Below are positions 24,134 to 37,146 of a DNA stretch of 64,000 bases, in pieces (the first letter of the stretch is position 1; every line of letters starts with the position of its first letter). The position numbers and the translations under genes were made by a program. Origin of the DNA: Rusavskia elegans (taxonomy: Eukaryota; Ascomycota; Lecanoromycetes; Teloschistales; Teloschistaceae). Location of the stretch: positions 124,001 through 188,000 of the forward strand of contig SAUG01000092.1 of assembly GCA_011316305.1 (NCBI GenBank), in the 5' to 3' direction. The notes beneath the pieces are model-generated. The model was not told where the DNA came from. It saw only the letters and a program-made list of their open reading frames with translations, and searched no databases.

Positions 24134-24940
24134 CCTTAGGGGCACTTATACATTTTCAGACAATTAGTTGATATTAAATTATTACGGACATTGAATTCGA
24201 CAATTTGCTAATACTAGATTGATAAATAATCAATTAGAACTTTTAGTCGATAAGATATTAAAGATATATTAACGTTAATAATTAATTTAGCTAAAATAGA
24301 TAGTTCGAACGAGCTTTATATTATTACTAATAAACTGTCAATAAAGTGCTAATAAAATACTAATAAAGTATTAGTAAAAAGTTATTTATAATATTAAATC
24401 TATAGTATATATACTATTTAGGTCTAGATTTTAGAATCTGAAACTTTAGTCTAGTAGTTAAAATCTATAATTTAGATTATCTTCTCTAGTAAATTAGAGA
24501 TTTCCTAATTAAGCCTAGCGTCGATTTAGTATTCGAATCCTTCGAAAGTCCTTTTTTCTAAATTTTTAAACTAATTTCTAGACAGTAATATAATCGATAT
24601 CTCGATTCCGATTAAAGGATCTAGATTGCGCTAACTAAATCTAGAAGTTTCTAAATCGACCTATTAAACTCGAAGTCGATAGATCGATTTCATTTTATAT
24701 TATTAGTATAGTAGTATTTTATTGACTCTTTATTAGCTCTTTACTAGCAGAAAGTTGACTATTTATTAATATCTTATTAATAAGAAACAAAAAGTTAGAG
24801 GTAATTTATAATCTAAAGTAACTATATATTATATAGAATTAATAAATATTAGATAATCTAGACTATCAGCTCGTTTTACGTAATCAAGATGTTAATAAAA
24901 TGTTAACAAAAGATCTGTAGATTTACTAGTGCCTCTAAGG
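24134..24940. mobile_element. Small TIR element 2 with tRNA-like module
   Basis: 807 bp. The left end CCTTAGGGGCAC and the right end GTGCCTCTAAGG are inverted repeats, flanked by TA (24,132-24,133 and 24,941-24,942). The terminal sequence is close to that of the 10-kb B elements (CCTTAGRGGCC). It is more RIP-mutated than elements 1 and 3 but carries the same kind of tRNA-like module in the plus orientation. Its right TA is directly followed by element 3, so one inserted at the edge of the other. Confidence 0.75.
24440..24557 (+). ncRNA. tRNA-like module in small element 2
   Basis: A-box-like TAGTCTAGTAG at 24,447-24,457, B-box-like ATTCGAATCC at 24,531-24,540, and a run of six T at 24,552-24,557. 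The segment from the B box to CGAAAGTC plus T-run and AAATTTTTAAAC is almost the same as in element 1, as is the tail GTCGATAGATCGATTT near 24,675. RIP has mutated the boxes, so activity is unlikely. Confidence 0.5.
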
Positions 24941-24942
24941 TA

Positions 24943-25723
24943 CCTTAAATGACGCCTCCAGTACGTGAACAGCGTGTTAACATGCTGTTCAGATTATATA
25001 ATCAAAAACATCACGTAATCAACACGAACATACCGTAATTAATTATATCTGTTCAAAATAACATACTGTTTTACGAAAACAGGCTGTTCGTATTATATTT
25101 TAAATTACCGTAAAATACTAAAATCGATCTATCGGCCTATAAACCGACCTTTCAAGGTCTTAATCCGATAGGTCGATTTATTTTATCTAGGCGGGTTAAA
25201 TAGCCAAATTAGTTTAAAAAATTAAAAACCAAGAGATTCGAACCCTGAACCTACCGAATTATCCTAATCGGGACTAGTTTATCGAAAGATAGAGTATCTA
25301 TAGCACTTTACTTACTAGACTAAAAAGAGTTATAGATTATAATTCCAATAAATTAAATATATAGTAGAGCTTTAGATTAACTAAAATATGATCTTGACTT
25401 TTTTTTAACATTAAGTTAATATCTAATTAATCTTGTATCCTCTAAAATAATTAATTAGCAGTAAATTAACAAGTTCCATAATAAATTAACTGTTATAGTA
25501 TAATTTAGAGCTCTAGATAACAGACTATTAACAGACTTTCTTTAAAAACAGCTAATAGTACTAAACACGCTGTTATTATAAACGTTTTGTTCTTTAAAAT
25601 TAAATATCTACTAGCAGTTTCAATAAATTTAACTGTTAATTGGATATCTATTTTACCTACTATATAACTTTTAATCAACAATAAATCAACAGACCATCTA
25701 GAAACTAGCAACGCCGCCTAAAA
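24943..25723. mobile_element. Small TIR element 3 with tRNA-like module
   Basis: 781 bp beginning CCTTAAATGACGCC. The right end, read inverted, is TTTTAGGCGGCG, which aligns with the left end over about 40 bp, including the GTTAAC/CTGTT-rich subterminal part. It is flanked by TA (24,941-24,942 and 25,724-25,725). Its left end closely matches that of element 1 (CCTTARATGRCGCC). CpA and TpG are largely kept. The tRNA-like module is on the minus strand. The open frame of 68 codons at 25,505-25,711 is not considered real. Confidence 0.7.
25224..25332 (-). ncRNA. tRNA-like module in small element 3
   Basis: On the minus strand: A box TAGTCTAGTAA (25,312-25,322), then a good B box, GGGTTCGAATC (25,235-25,246), then a T-rich stretch. 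The AAACTAATTTGG tail resembles that of element 2. The B box is the least altered of the three. A complete cloverleaf was not found. Confidence 0.55.
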
Positions 25724-25725
25724 TA

Positions 25726-26376
25726 TAATATTAATTAGAATAAAATAAATATATCTATTCAATCTATTTTATAGTACTATTATATTCTGAGTAAACGGTA
25801 TCGATTAGCTTATTTCTAATAATATCCAACTCCGGGGTAAATTTAACTAAGGTAGATTAATTTTTTTTATACCGAGAAACTAGAAGATTTATTCATATTA
25901 TATTATAGATAATTTATCGCCTTTTAACCTTTTAAATAGAACTCGATAATAATATCTGGCGTTAGTAATAATATCAAAAGTAAGATTTTTTTTTTAGTAA
26001 CTAGGTATTTAGTATATCCTCGATTTATAATTAGCGATATAAAACCAAAATTACAATATAACTATAGTAAATAACCTATAAAGATTATTATATAGCGAAT
26101 AATAACTTCAGGCGCCTAATTTTCTCCTTCTAGAAATATTAGAATATTCTAAGCGAGATTTTCTAGTAAAGGTTATAATATACGGATAATATCGCCGAAA
26201 TTATTTATATAAAGGCCTAGAACAAATATAAGAAATTAATAAATTAGTTATTGAATTATAGGATAAATAATAAAAGTAGATTTATTTAGAGGTAATATAT
26301 TCGTCTATTTTTTCCTTTTATACTAATTTAGAGCTATAATAGTTTTATAAATACCGGTTAGAAACCTACTTTAGAG
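25726..26376 (-). pseudogene. A1 transposase segment carrying the conserved motif region
   Basis: The reverse complement aligns with 51,515-52,410 of A2, apart from the 245-bp tRNA-like insertion that only A2 has. It continues the segment at 23,701-24,131. At 26,376 (AGGTTTC in inverted reading) the match to A2 stops sharply. A1 is therefore truncated here or interrupted by the unassigned sequence to the right. Confidence 0.7.
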
Positions 26377-27593
26377 AACGATCTACGTTATACTATGTTA
26401 TATAGGAATAATATAGACATGGGGTAACTGTTAGTTATAGTTAAAATAGAATATAAAACTACTCTATTTTTACCAATCGTTAATAATATATTTTAGTTAA
26501 AATATATTAAAATCAAAATATCGTTTCGTTAAAATATAGAGTCTAGTAGACGTATATAAATAGAGGTTATTTAATTTAGTATATATTTAATATAAAGTTA
26601 ATCATAATATAGCTTCGATATATAGTTTATAATATATATATATATATAATATTAAATACCAGATATCTTTAGATATATTGTTTTCGAAAAGTAGATCTTT
26701 TAGGATATATTAGATATCTATCTAATATATTATAAATATAACAGGATTATAGAATACTATCGAGCAAGTATATTTTAGATTATAGCAGAAGATAATATCC
26801 TATATAATCAAACTCCTATATAAAATACGTTTCGTATTTCTATTATTAAATCCTTTAGTAGAATTAGTTCTCTATATATAATCATACTTCTATAATATTA
26901 TAGCGTATATATCCTTACGTATTCTACTATTATTTATTAAAGTTAGGCTTTAATATATAGATCCCGGATTACTTCTAGGTAGAGTTTATTATAGGTATTA
27001 GGCTATTATTTATAAAAAAGCTATAAAGCTATAAAGCCTATCGTAAATTTTTAATATCTATATAAATATAGATTTATCTAATATACTTGTAGGATTAGAA
27101 ATCTTACCTATAAATTAACGGTTTAATAAGTATCGGAATTCTAATACTCTATTTATAGTAATAGATTTCCCGGATATTTTATAAAGAAGGATATTATTCC
27201 ATCCTTATATAGTAGCGATAGAGTTTTTAAAGTAGATATATAGTACCTATGGTTATAATAGTCAGCGGGGGAAATTAAAGGCTATTATAGATATAAGGAC
27301 TTATTATTATATAGATTATTTACGTTTTTATATTCGAATATCTATAATAATACTATTTATAGCTATTAAAAAGGGTAGACCGTTAAACCTAATATTAAAG
27401 CGACTTACTAGAGTAATATAATCTACTAGTCTATTCCAGACCTAGCTAATATAATTCCCGAAATCGATAGCTAAATTATTTAATATAGGGTATATTTATT
27501 AGCTCTAGTAATCGTAATAATAATAGTAAAATTTAGATTAATATACCTAGAATCTTTAATACTTTCTTTTTCGTTTTTACTAATATTTTTATA
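26377..27593. other. Unassigned RIP-mutated segment left of B2
   Basis: The left 350 bp are very AT-rich with short (TA)n runs. From about 27,060 to 27,540 a plus-strand frame can be followed in part (for example RFPGYF and SAGEIKGYYRYKDLLLYRLF), interrupted by RIP-type stops. I do not recognise the protein. B2 interrupts the region at 27,594; its other side may be at 38,374. Confidence 0.4.
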
Positions 27594-27849
27594 TACCTTA
27601 GAGGCCGCTACCGATTCTATAATATAATCTTGATATAGGGTCGATATAATGTAGTAGACTATTAAAACTTCTATTATATAGACGAACCTCGGACTTTTTA
27701 TTAGAGTTTAGCTCTATATAGATATAATATAATAATTAACTTATATAAATTAACTAACGTACGTAGTAAACTACTCCGTATTTTATTTATTCTACTATTT
27801 AGTTGCTGGTATATCTTATATTATATTTAAAAATAATACTATAATAGGT

Positions 27850-30800
27850 AAAAGTATAAGTTAGATTAATATTAGGATATATACTAAGCTAACTCTAGGC
27901 TAACTCTTTTTTATATAAAGGGCCTTTTATATTAAGACTATAGTATAATTAATAAAGCTATAGATCCTTTTAATATAGTTTTAAATACTCGAATTATTAG
28001 TCGGGAACTAGCTATATACGTCTGGGGTATTATAAAAGATAAAGCTACTATATATATCGCTATATAAGCCCCTATAGATATTCCCGTAAAAGCAGCTATA
28101 AATATAATATAGTAGAGTTAACGGAAGCGGTAGTAAATACTTATTTTATAAATCTAAACTATCTACCGGAAGCGCTATCGCAGGTCCTAGGTCCTAGGTC
28201 CTATATCCTATATTCTATATTCTATATCCTATATCCTATTATCCTATATTCTATTCTCTATATTCTAAACCAGTCCGAATATCTATTAGATCCTGAAGCC
28301 TATATACTAGAGCCTGTTACTTTAACCCGCCTTATTTCCCTCGCTATTATTTCTACTATCGGACCTAGAGTCCTCCGGTTATTCCCTAATCTATATAAAA
28401 TCCTTATCTATATTAGATAGTAGGATATCCGGTTTAATTTTCTTATTCCGATATTTCTTTATAGTAAGTCTTTATAAATCTTTTACCGATACCTTAAATT
28501 TATTAGATATTACTAGCTTATTAAACTATATTAATATATTTTCCCGGTTATATTTATAATCCCGGAGCCTATTTTAATTTATTTATTAATCTATTATTAT
28601 TTTACGCGAGCGGCTAGGTTAGAGTAGATATCTATATAATAGTTAGCCGATAGATATAAGTACTAAAGGGGTCGAGGAAATAAGAAAAAAATACCTATAG
28701 AAAATATACTTTAGAATATAAAGGAAGCCTTTTTAGAAAATCGCGTAGTTTCTACGATATTAATAACCTTAGAAGTAAATAAAAAGATAAAAGCGAAAGA
28801 CGAGGGACTATATATACTAGTAAATATAGATACTAGACCCCGAAATACCCTATCCCGCTAATAATATTCTAGATATTATTAATAAGATACTCTCTAACTA
28901 TAATCTATAAAAAGGTTAATATATAAATAAGTAACTATTATATTTATTAGATCTATATCTCTATATTTTCTATAGACGACTACTTCTAATTAGAGATATA
29001 CTAGTTAATTCTTAACGCCGACTATATCTATTTCTAATTCTATATCCGGACGCTAGTATTCTAAATATTTATAATAAATTCTGCGATGTTATCGAAATAG
29101 AGATAGAATAAAAAATAAACTGGATATTTAACTTATAGCTCCTTTATACGTATTTTAGGTTCTTTTATTAAGCGGGATTTCTATTTCTTTATAGATATAG
29201 GCTTAGAAGGAAAGGCGTTATCGGGTTTACTAGTACTAGGATCCTAGACTTAGGAAGGGTTATTCTACTAGGCGGCGTCCTTATTTAAGGTCTTACTACT
29301 AGCGGCGGTAGATATTAATTATAAAAGATAATTATTAGTTATAGTAGTAGGAAAAGAAAGATTAAATAATTTATATTATAGCGAGTACTATCGAGAAGGG
29401 TAATACTATTTCTAACGCTATTATTACGACCTTTAGCCCGGCTATTAACGCTTTAAGATTATAAATTTACTTTTAGGTTCGATAATTTAGGTTTTAGGGT
29501 ATACTTTAGGGCTTTTAGCTTAGGCGTCTTAGTTTTTAAAGTAGATTAAGAAGTCGCTTTTTTAAGGCGGGTAATATCGATATAAGACTGTTTTTTAATT
29601 CTTAATAGTAAAAATAGAAAATCCGAGTAACTTTTTTTATTACTTAAAACCTCCTAGGTAAAAAGTCTAGCTAAAAATTTAATAATCTCCCGATCCTAAA
29701 TATTTTAATCTAGTAGACGTTAGTATTTCTTAGAAGTAGTTATAAAAAGACTACTATTAGGTTTATACTTTTTCGACTATTTAGGTAATTCTTTTTTATT
29801 ATTATTTTTAAACCGACTATTAGGATTAAGTTTCTATATCTAGAGTTTATTATTATTATTAAGCTGGTACTTTTTTAATAATTCGGAATAACTAAGAAGC
29901 GGATTAGTAAAAGGTTTTTAAATCTAAGATTTAGAGCTACCTTTTCCCTTAGGACCTATTATATATAAACGAGATTTTAAAAAGATAGAATAGAAATTAA
30001 GTAATTATAAGTAAAGAAATAAAGTTAGAAATATCGATAACTAACCCGGTATAGATATATACTAAAAGGTAGTAATAGGATATATTTAAATAAGAGATAG
30101 CTAGTAAAGCTATTTAAAACTTATTTTTATACTAAGCCCCAGCCCTACTATTAATATATCTATATTATACCCTAATTCTATTAATAAATCTTAAATTTTA
30201 ATATTGTATTTTTGAGTATTATTAATAATTACTTTTTAATTATATCCGTAGTATACTATAGATCTATATAGACGTTAAGGATATATATAGGTCTTTTAGA
30301 GCGGATTAGAGTAGGTCGGGTCGTTAATATAGAGGTTAGTAAAATTTTAGAAACCTTTTTCTAGGCCGACTACTAATATTTTTTCTAGGACCTACTACTT
30401 TCTACCGGATTTCGATCGTAATACGCTATAGTATTTAATAGAAGAAGAGCTTTATTATTAATATTTAAGGTACTTTTAGGGGATCGTTATAATTAGATAT
30501 CGAACCTATAAGCCTCGACGAAATATAGAATAAGAGCCGGCGAGCCTATAAGTATCTAAGTATCTAAGTATCGGAGCTATACGTAAGTAGCTCTCTATCT
30601 CCTATAGGACTTAATCGTTTTCGCCTATTTAGAAAGGGGGGCGTTAAAGGAAGATTATAATTATATATTTACTTATACTATCCTATAGTTTTCTATATTT
30701 AAATTAAGGTTTTAGAACTTCGCTAATCTATCGATATAGCCTAAAGAAATCTATAATTATATTAGCGCCTTTAGATTTTCTATAAATAGTCTATATTTTC

Positions 30801-31599
30801 TTCCTTTTCGCTTTCCGGTATTTCTATACCTTTTTCCTTTCTACTTTCTAGTATTTCCGGATTTTTTCCCCTTCTAGTCTCCGGCTTTATATAATTTCTA
30901 CGCTTTTTTCCTACCCTTTTTAGTATTTCCTTCCTAATTATCGGTATATCTCGAAATCTTAGAATTATATTATCTAGATATAATAAAGAAAAGGAATATA
31001 GCTAGTTAACTAGTTCAGCCTTATAGCTATAGAGACGGAGTTAACCTGTAAGTAAAAAGATACGTTTATATAATTAGTAGCTCTTACGCGTTTAATATAT
31101 ACCTCTACTATACCGCTAGTTCCTTACCGGACTAGTATTTAAAAATAAATAGTAATATAATATAGAACTTATATTAACCGTCGACTATCGATCTATATAG
31201 CTCCTTAATAATATTACTAAAAGTAGAAAGAGTATAACTATCTCTCTATTAAATAATTTATTTAATACTATCGAAAACGTTCCCGATAATAATTTATTTA
31301 TTCCGGTACTTAATTATATCTATAGTAGTAAAGATACTACTATAGAGCCCTCGGATTTCTTTTTTAATATTAATAAGGAGGATATTATTATCTCTGCCGA
31401 TAATAAAAAGCTTCCGATATAGGCAGAGTTCTCTAAAAAAGATAATAAAGATAAAGATATTATAACTAGGCTAGAAGCTAAAATACCCCTACTAATATTT
31501 TATAGTAGTACTACTATAATTCCTAATAACTCTAAAGATATAGAATATAAACGCTTAAAATAGCTATTATTTCCTTTTATTATAGCGTTTAGAATATAA
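27850..31599 (+). other. B2 5' third, uncharacterised coding-like region
   Basis: Aligns with 9,201-12,730 of B1. GC-richer blocks shared by both copies (28,660-28,830, 29,240-29,560 and 31,000-31,180) look like former coding sequence, but no domain can be named. Confidence 0.4.
28182..28268. repeat. 7-bp minisatellite
   Basis: About twelve units of AGGTCCT, grading into ATATCCT and ATATTCT, with one 8-bp unit. The CT variants suggest RIP and slippage acting on the same array. It lies in the 5' part of B2, and B1 has no such array at the matching place. Confidence 0.7.
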
Positions 31600-34500
31600 T
31601 ATAAAGTTACAGGTATTACGCGCTATTAATATTAAAGCCTATTAGAGGTTTTTAGACTTTTTAGTAAAAATATAGAGCTACTATAGTATCTTCCGAAGTT
31701 AGTTATAATATTTAAAAAATATATAAAATAGTAGCTCCCTTATATTCTATTATAATATTAAGAGATCGACCTAAAAGTATCAAATCTACCTACTATAAAC
31801 GCCGCCGAAAGAGTTTAATTATTTTATAATTAGAACCGACTAGATTTATTTATTTCTTTAATCCTATTAAACTATTCCGTATTATTATTTCTTTCTCTTA
31901 CTTCCGATTCTAAATATATATTAGTATAGCCTATTTCGTTAACGAACTAAAAAAGCTCTATTACTCGAATATATAGTCTACTTCTATTTTCTAATATTTA
32001 GGGTAGTTTATATAGTATCCCGATAGTTTTCTAATCTTTCCTTCCGATATAGTTAGCCTAAAATATATTAATATAGAATATAATTATTAGTCGGGGTTTT
32101 AAAATTATATAGGCAGAGTTTATATAATTAGAAAGGATTTAACTTCGATATCGATAGCTAGTAGAAATATATTTATTAAAGTTTAGAAGTTATTTCTATA
32201 TTCCTAGTTTAAATTAGAAATAAAGAAATAGCCGGTTTATTTCTAAAGTACCCCGAAAAAGCTCTACTTAGCTAATAACCAGTTCTATATCGTTTCTAAA
32301 GCCTATATTACTAAGAGATATATAGATATTATTTTTAATTATCGGTATAAAGGCCCTGGTTCCTAGCTAATAAAATATAAATCCAAATATCTAGTCTATA
32401 ATACTATATTAATAAGAACTTTTAGTCCTTTATAGCTCTCGCTGCCGCCTTATAGAGAGCTCGAACTAGTATATTACGGTAGGGAATACTTTCTAATATA
32501 GGTAAAATAAAAGATTCTATCTATTCTTCTAATAGTTTTTATTAATACTTTCAGGCTATATTATAATATATATCGATTATTAATAGGAATCTATATAACT
32601 ATAGCTGTCTTAAATTAGTAAAAAAGAAAAAGAGGGTATATTATATTAAATTTATATTTTAGAGCCAACGTCTTCCCTCTAATATTCGGCCCCTATAGCG
32701 CGAGTTTTAATAACGTTATTAGAAGTCTATATTCCGGTCTTTTAGTACTAGATTAAAGATATTCTATATCTATACTATAGCGTTTATAGCAGATATACTT
32801 TAATAAACTACTAACGAAGGTTTATTAGGCCCTAAAACTATTTATAGATACGGTAAATATATAGTAACAAGTAATTAACGAGCTAATTTCCTCTTTAATA
32901 TCCGAATTAATATAAAATTCTATTATCGGTTATAAATTAAATATGAAAAAGGTAATATAATCGCGAGGACTAGTTAATCTAAGGCGAATACCTATTTTAA
33001 TAGACTTAATAGGTATTTCTAATATATATTATTATTATAATTCCGCGAATTCTATAGATATAAGACCTAAGCCGATACTATTAATTAATATCGCGCTATT
33101 ACTCGATCTGATCCGTTCTAGACCTATAGACGCTATTTATTTAGAGTATATAGATATCGCTAAATAGTTTTAATATATTCTATTTAATACTATCCTAATC
33201 TCTAGGGCTTAAATTACCTTTTATATAGAACTCCGAAGTAATATTTCTTTTTTTTATTTTATAGTCGGTTTACTAATTTAGTATTATCTTTCCTATTCCT
33301 ATCTAGTTAGACTAAAATATAAAATCTAATATATTATCTATAAAGTTTTCGTATATAGAAATATACTAGATTCTTAATTATTTTCTTAATATTTCTAAAG
33401 ATTTAGTTAAAACCCGAATATATCTAATTAGTATATTATAACGCTATTTAAATAATAATTACTTACCGGCTCGGTCTCGATCTAATTAACTATATTACTT
33501 AATAGTATACCGATATTACTAAAAGTAATACTATAATCTTATTATTTATAATATCTCCCGAAGCTCGTATCTAGGTAGATTGGTTTTTAAAGTAAAACCG
33601 AAAAGTATTTTAGAAGTTCTATAAATATATATTTTTTATAATAGTTCTAGTTTTCTATTATAGTTATAAAAGTCCTATATCCTAATAGCCTAGTATACTA
33701 GCTATCCTATTCTATTAATATTCCTATAATTTCGATAATAAGCTTTCCTATACCGGTAAAGCCGATAGCGATCGAAGTAATCGCCTTCTATAAAACTTTA
33801 CTTATTTTAATTAACTTTCCGAAACCTTTATATTTAAAATAGATAGTAATAAAAAAGCTTTTATATATTATAATATAATAGCGCGGCTTAATATCTATAT
33901 TATACTTTACTATAGAGATATTACTAAAGAGTATACTATTCTAAATAATTATACTACTTTTACCGGCGAAATAAAATATAAATATATATCTATATTTTTT
34001 CTCTTCTTTTTTACCGTCCTTAAAACTAATAAGTATAATATTATTAAGACTCTACTAGCTAAAGAGAGCTTTTAATAATACTTTCGATTTCTTTTCGCTG
34101 GTTCGTATCTAGAGATAGAGCCTACGATATCGGCGTATATAAGATTAATTTACTAATAATATCTATCGCTACTTAATATTTTATTATTATAATCGGAGTA
34201 GTCGGAATTTCTATTAGATAACTTAATTATATTATATTCCGACGAAGCTAAAATTATAACAGTTAAAAATAAGAAATATATCCATCCTTTAGCTATTAAA
34301 TATATTTAGCTAAACTATATAAAACAGTACTATAGATAGTTAACCTAATCTACGCCTTTTATAGATAATAAAAAATTCTCTTTATAGCTCCGTAATATAT
34401 ATACTTAGGATTACTATAAAACTAATTTTATCCTTTTTCGAGCCCGTATTTAATAGTATTCTAAAATTTTTTTTACTAATCTATAAATATTATCTATTTC

Positions 34501-34800
34501 CTATTTTTTCCTATCGGTAGATATAAATACCTATTCTTCTACCTCTATACTTTTCTTCTTTCGTCGTATTAAAATTAATAAAGAAAATATTTAGACTAAT
34601 AAACTATACTAGGACCTCCGAATACTATATTACCTTTAAAACTAGGGATTTTATTTATTTACGGAATAATCGATTAGTATATATTAAGGGGATTTTCTTA
34701 TATAAATTTACTATAGCTAGAAGGATATTCTTCCCGAGGGTAGTATTACTAGATTCTATTAATAAGAAGGATCTAGTATTTAAGATTCTATATAAGCGAT
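31600..34800 (+). pseudogene. Transposase remnant of B2
   Basis: The clearest copy of the family B protein. At 32,430-32,600 the frame reads LPPYRELELVYYGREYFL and then, after RIP stops, F-R-L-Y-Y-N-I-Y-R-L-L-I-G-I-Y. At about 32,650-32,730 it reads ANVFPLIFGPYSASFNNVIR. Further conserved-looking stretches follow to 34,800. Between 33,400 and 34,400 it reads as a long helical protein with acidic residues that could include the catalytic site, which I cannot place. Plavaka/CACTA-like is my best guess for the family. About 1,000 codons remain recognisable, with frequent TAA and TAG. Confidence 0.6.
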
Positions 34801-35545
34801 AATTAATAACGATAATAGTTATACGGCTCCTAAATATCGGGGCTCGAAAGAATTATATAGTTAGGGTACGGGAAAAGACTAAAGCGAATAATACTACTTT
34901 TTCCCTCGATATTAATAGATATTTATTTCTTTATTACGATTATAATATCTAATTTATATAATTAGGGTTAAAGGTATTAGACTTATTAGTTTTTTATCTA
35001 GGAGTCTTTATAATAGGGAGTAAATATCTAAGTCTTTTTTTTCTATACCTAAAATTTATTTAAAAAGCTGTCTAGATAACTATATAAATTCCTAGAAAAT
35101 CTACTTTATTTATAAAGCCCCTTTTATATAATAGTAGTAATAATATTAGTAATAACGGTCCTTAGTAGTTATACCTTCCTATTTTTCTTTATTCTTTCTT
35201 AGTATTAAATATCTTATATATCTAAGTTAGTTATATCGGTATTTATAGATTATTTCTTTTTTTACTTTAATTAGTACTTTCGAATACGTTTATCCGAAGC
35301 CTATTATAGCCGCTATTTATAGGTTCCTAAAATACGATAGGAAATTAGCTATATTCTATAGATAATTCTTTTCTATATTAAAATAAATATATTCTATTTC
35401 TATTTAAAGCTCCCTCTATCTAACTATCTACTAAGACCTATAATAGAGCTATAGATTAGGGAGGTTCTAAAAGATCTAAAGTAAGAATATAAATCTAGCC
35501 TATAGAAAATCGAAATAATACTACTAATATAAATAAACAGAAAAT

Positions 35546-35665
35546 CTTTAATAGTATCTTTAATAGTATTTTTAATAGAACCTTTAGTAGCACTTTTAAT
35601 AGTACCTTTAGCAGTACCTTTAATAGTACCTTTAGCAGTACTATTAGCAGTACTTTTAATAGTAC
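35546..35665. repeat. 12-bp minisatellite
   Basis: Ten units of CTTTARYAGTAC-type sequence, 120 bp exactly in register. In one frame the 12 bases encode a Ser/Thr/Phe four-residue repeat, so it may have been a low-complexity tail downstream of the B2 transposase. Confidence 0.8.
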
Positions 35666-36600
35666 TTCTTATATCTTTATTATTACTCTAAATATTTAAA
35701 TTTCGTACTTTTACGCTTTCTTCTATATAGTAATATAGAATATAATTAATATTAAGGACGTATTTAAATATATTAGGTAGTAATAGGGCGGCTCGGTAGA
35801 AACCTAACTAGGTAGTAAAATACTAGGTAGCTATCTTTCTAATACGACGCGGCCTTCCCTGCGCGTTTTTACGTACGTCGCTATAGAATATAATAGACTT
35901 TAAATATACTTATTAATATATTAGGTAGCGTTAGGACGCGTCGGTAATCCTAGGTCGATATATTAAACCTCGAAGAAGTATTAATTAGTAATTACTAACT
36001 ATATATTAGCCGCCAGATATAGGAGAATCTAAGCTACTAAGTAAGCCGCGGCTTTTATTTAACGCGTATAATAGCGGAACCGCCTATAATAAGATAGTAG
36101 AAATAAGGGCTAAATCCTATAGTAATATATTTATAAAAGGTTTTTTTTTCTATTTTTATTAATAGCTCTACTAATATATATAGGAACCTCTAAATCTTTT
36201 AAATTAGGTTAAGTTATTTAATCCGAGCTATTTTCGGATAGACTATTTTATTCTCTTTCTATTTCTCTTATTATTCTTTTTCTCTTTTCTTATTATTCTT
36301 CCCTGCTCCTACTCCCTCTTCTTATACGCTTCCCCTTTTCTACTTACTCTTTTTATTATCTTTCCCCTTTCTACTCCTTCTTTTTATTATTTCTACTATT
36401 CTTCTTACTATCGCTCTTCGATTTCTTCTACCCTTCTAGGTTTTTATAGTATTTAAGGAATAGCTAGAATAATAATAAGACGTATAGATTAATATCGAGG
36501 CCTCTATATATACTATAGATATAAAGATTTCTAAATAATATAAAAAACTATCTATAATACCAGCTATTCTAATACTCTTAGATCTATATCTAGCCGACGG

Positions 36601-37146
<546 letters not shown>

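Noticed and set aside
25505..25711. 68-codon open frame on the minus strand
   Set aside because: It lies inside small element 3 and overlaps its terminal repeat region. It shows no domain and no counterpart in elements 1 and 2. It is open by chance where RIP is weak.
28182..28268. Telomere-like repeat (CCTAGGT resembles CCCTAA)
   Set aside because: The unit is 7 bp with AGGTCCT and ATATCCT variants, short, and internal to B2. It does not contain TTAGGG or CCCTAA units.
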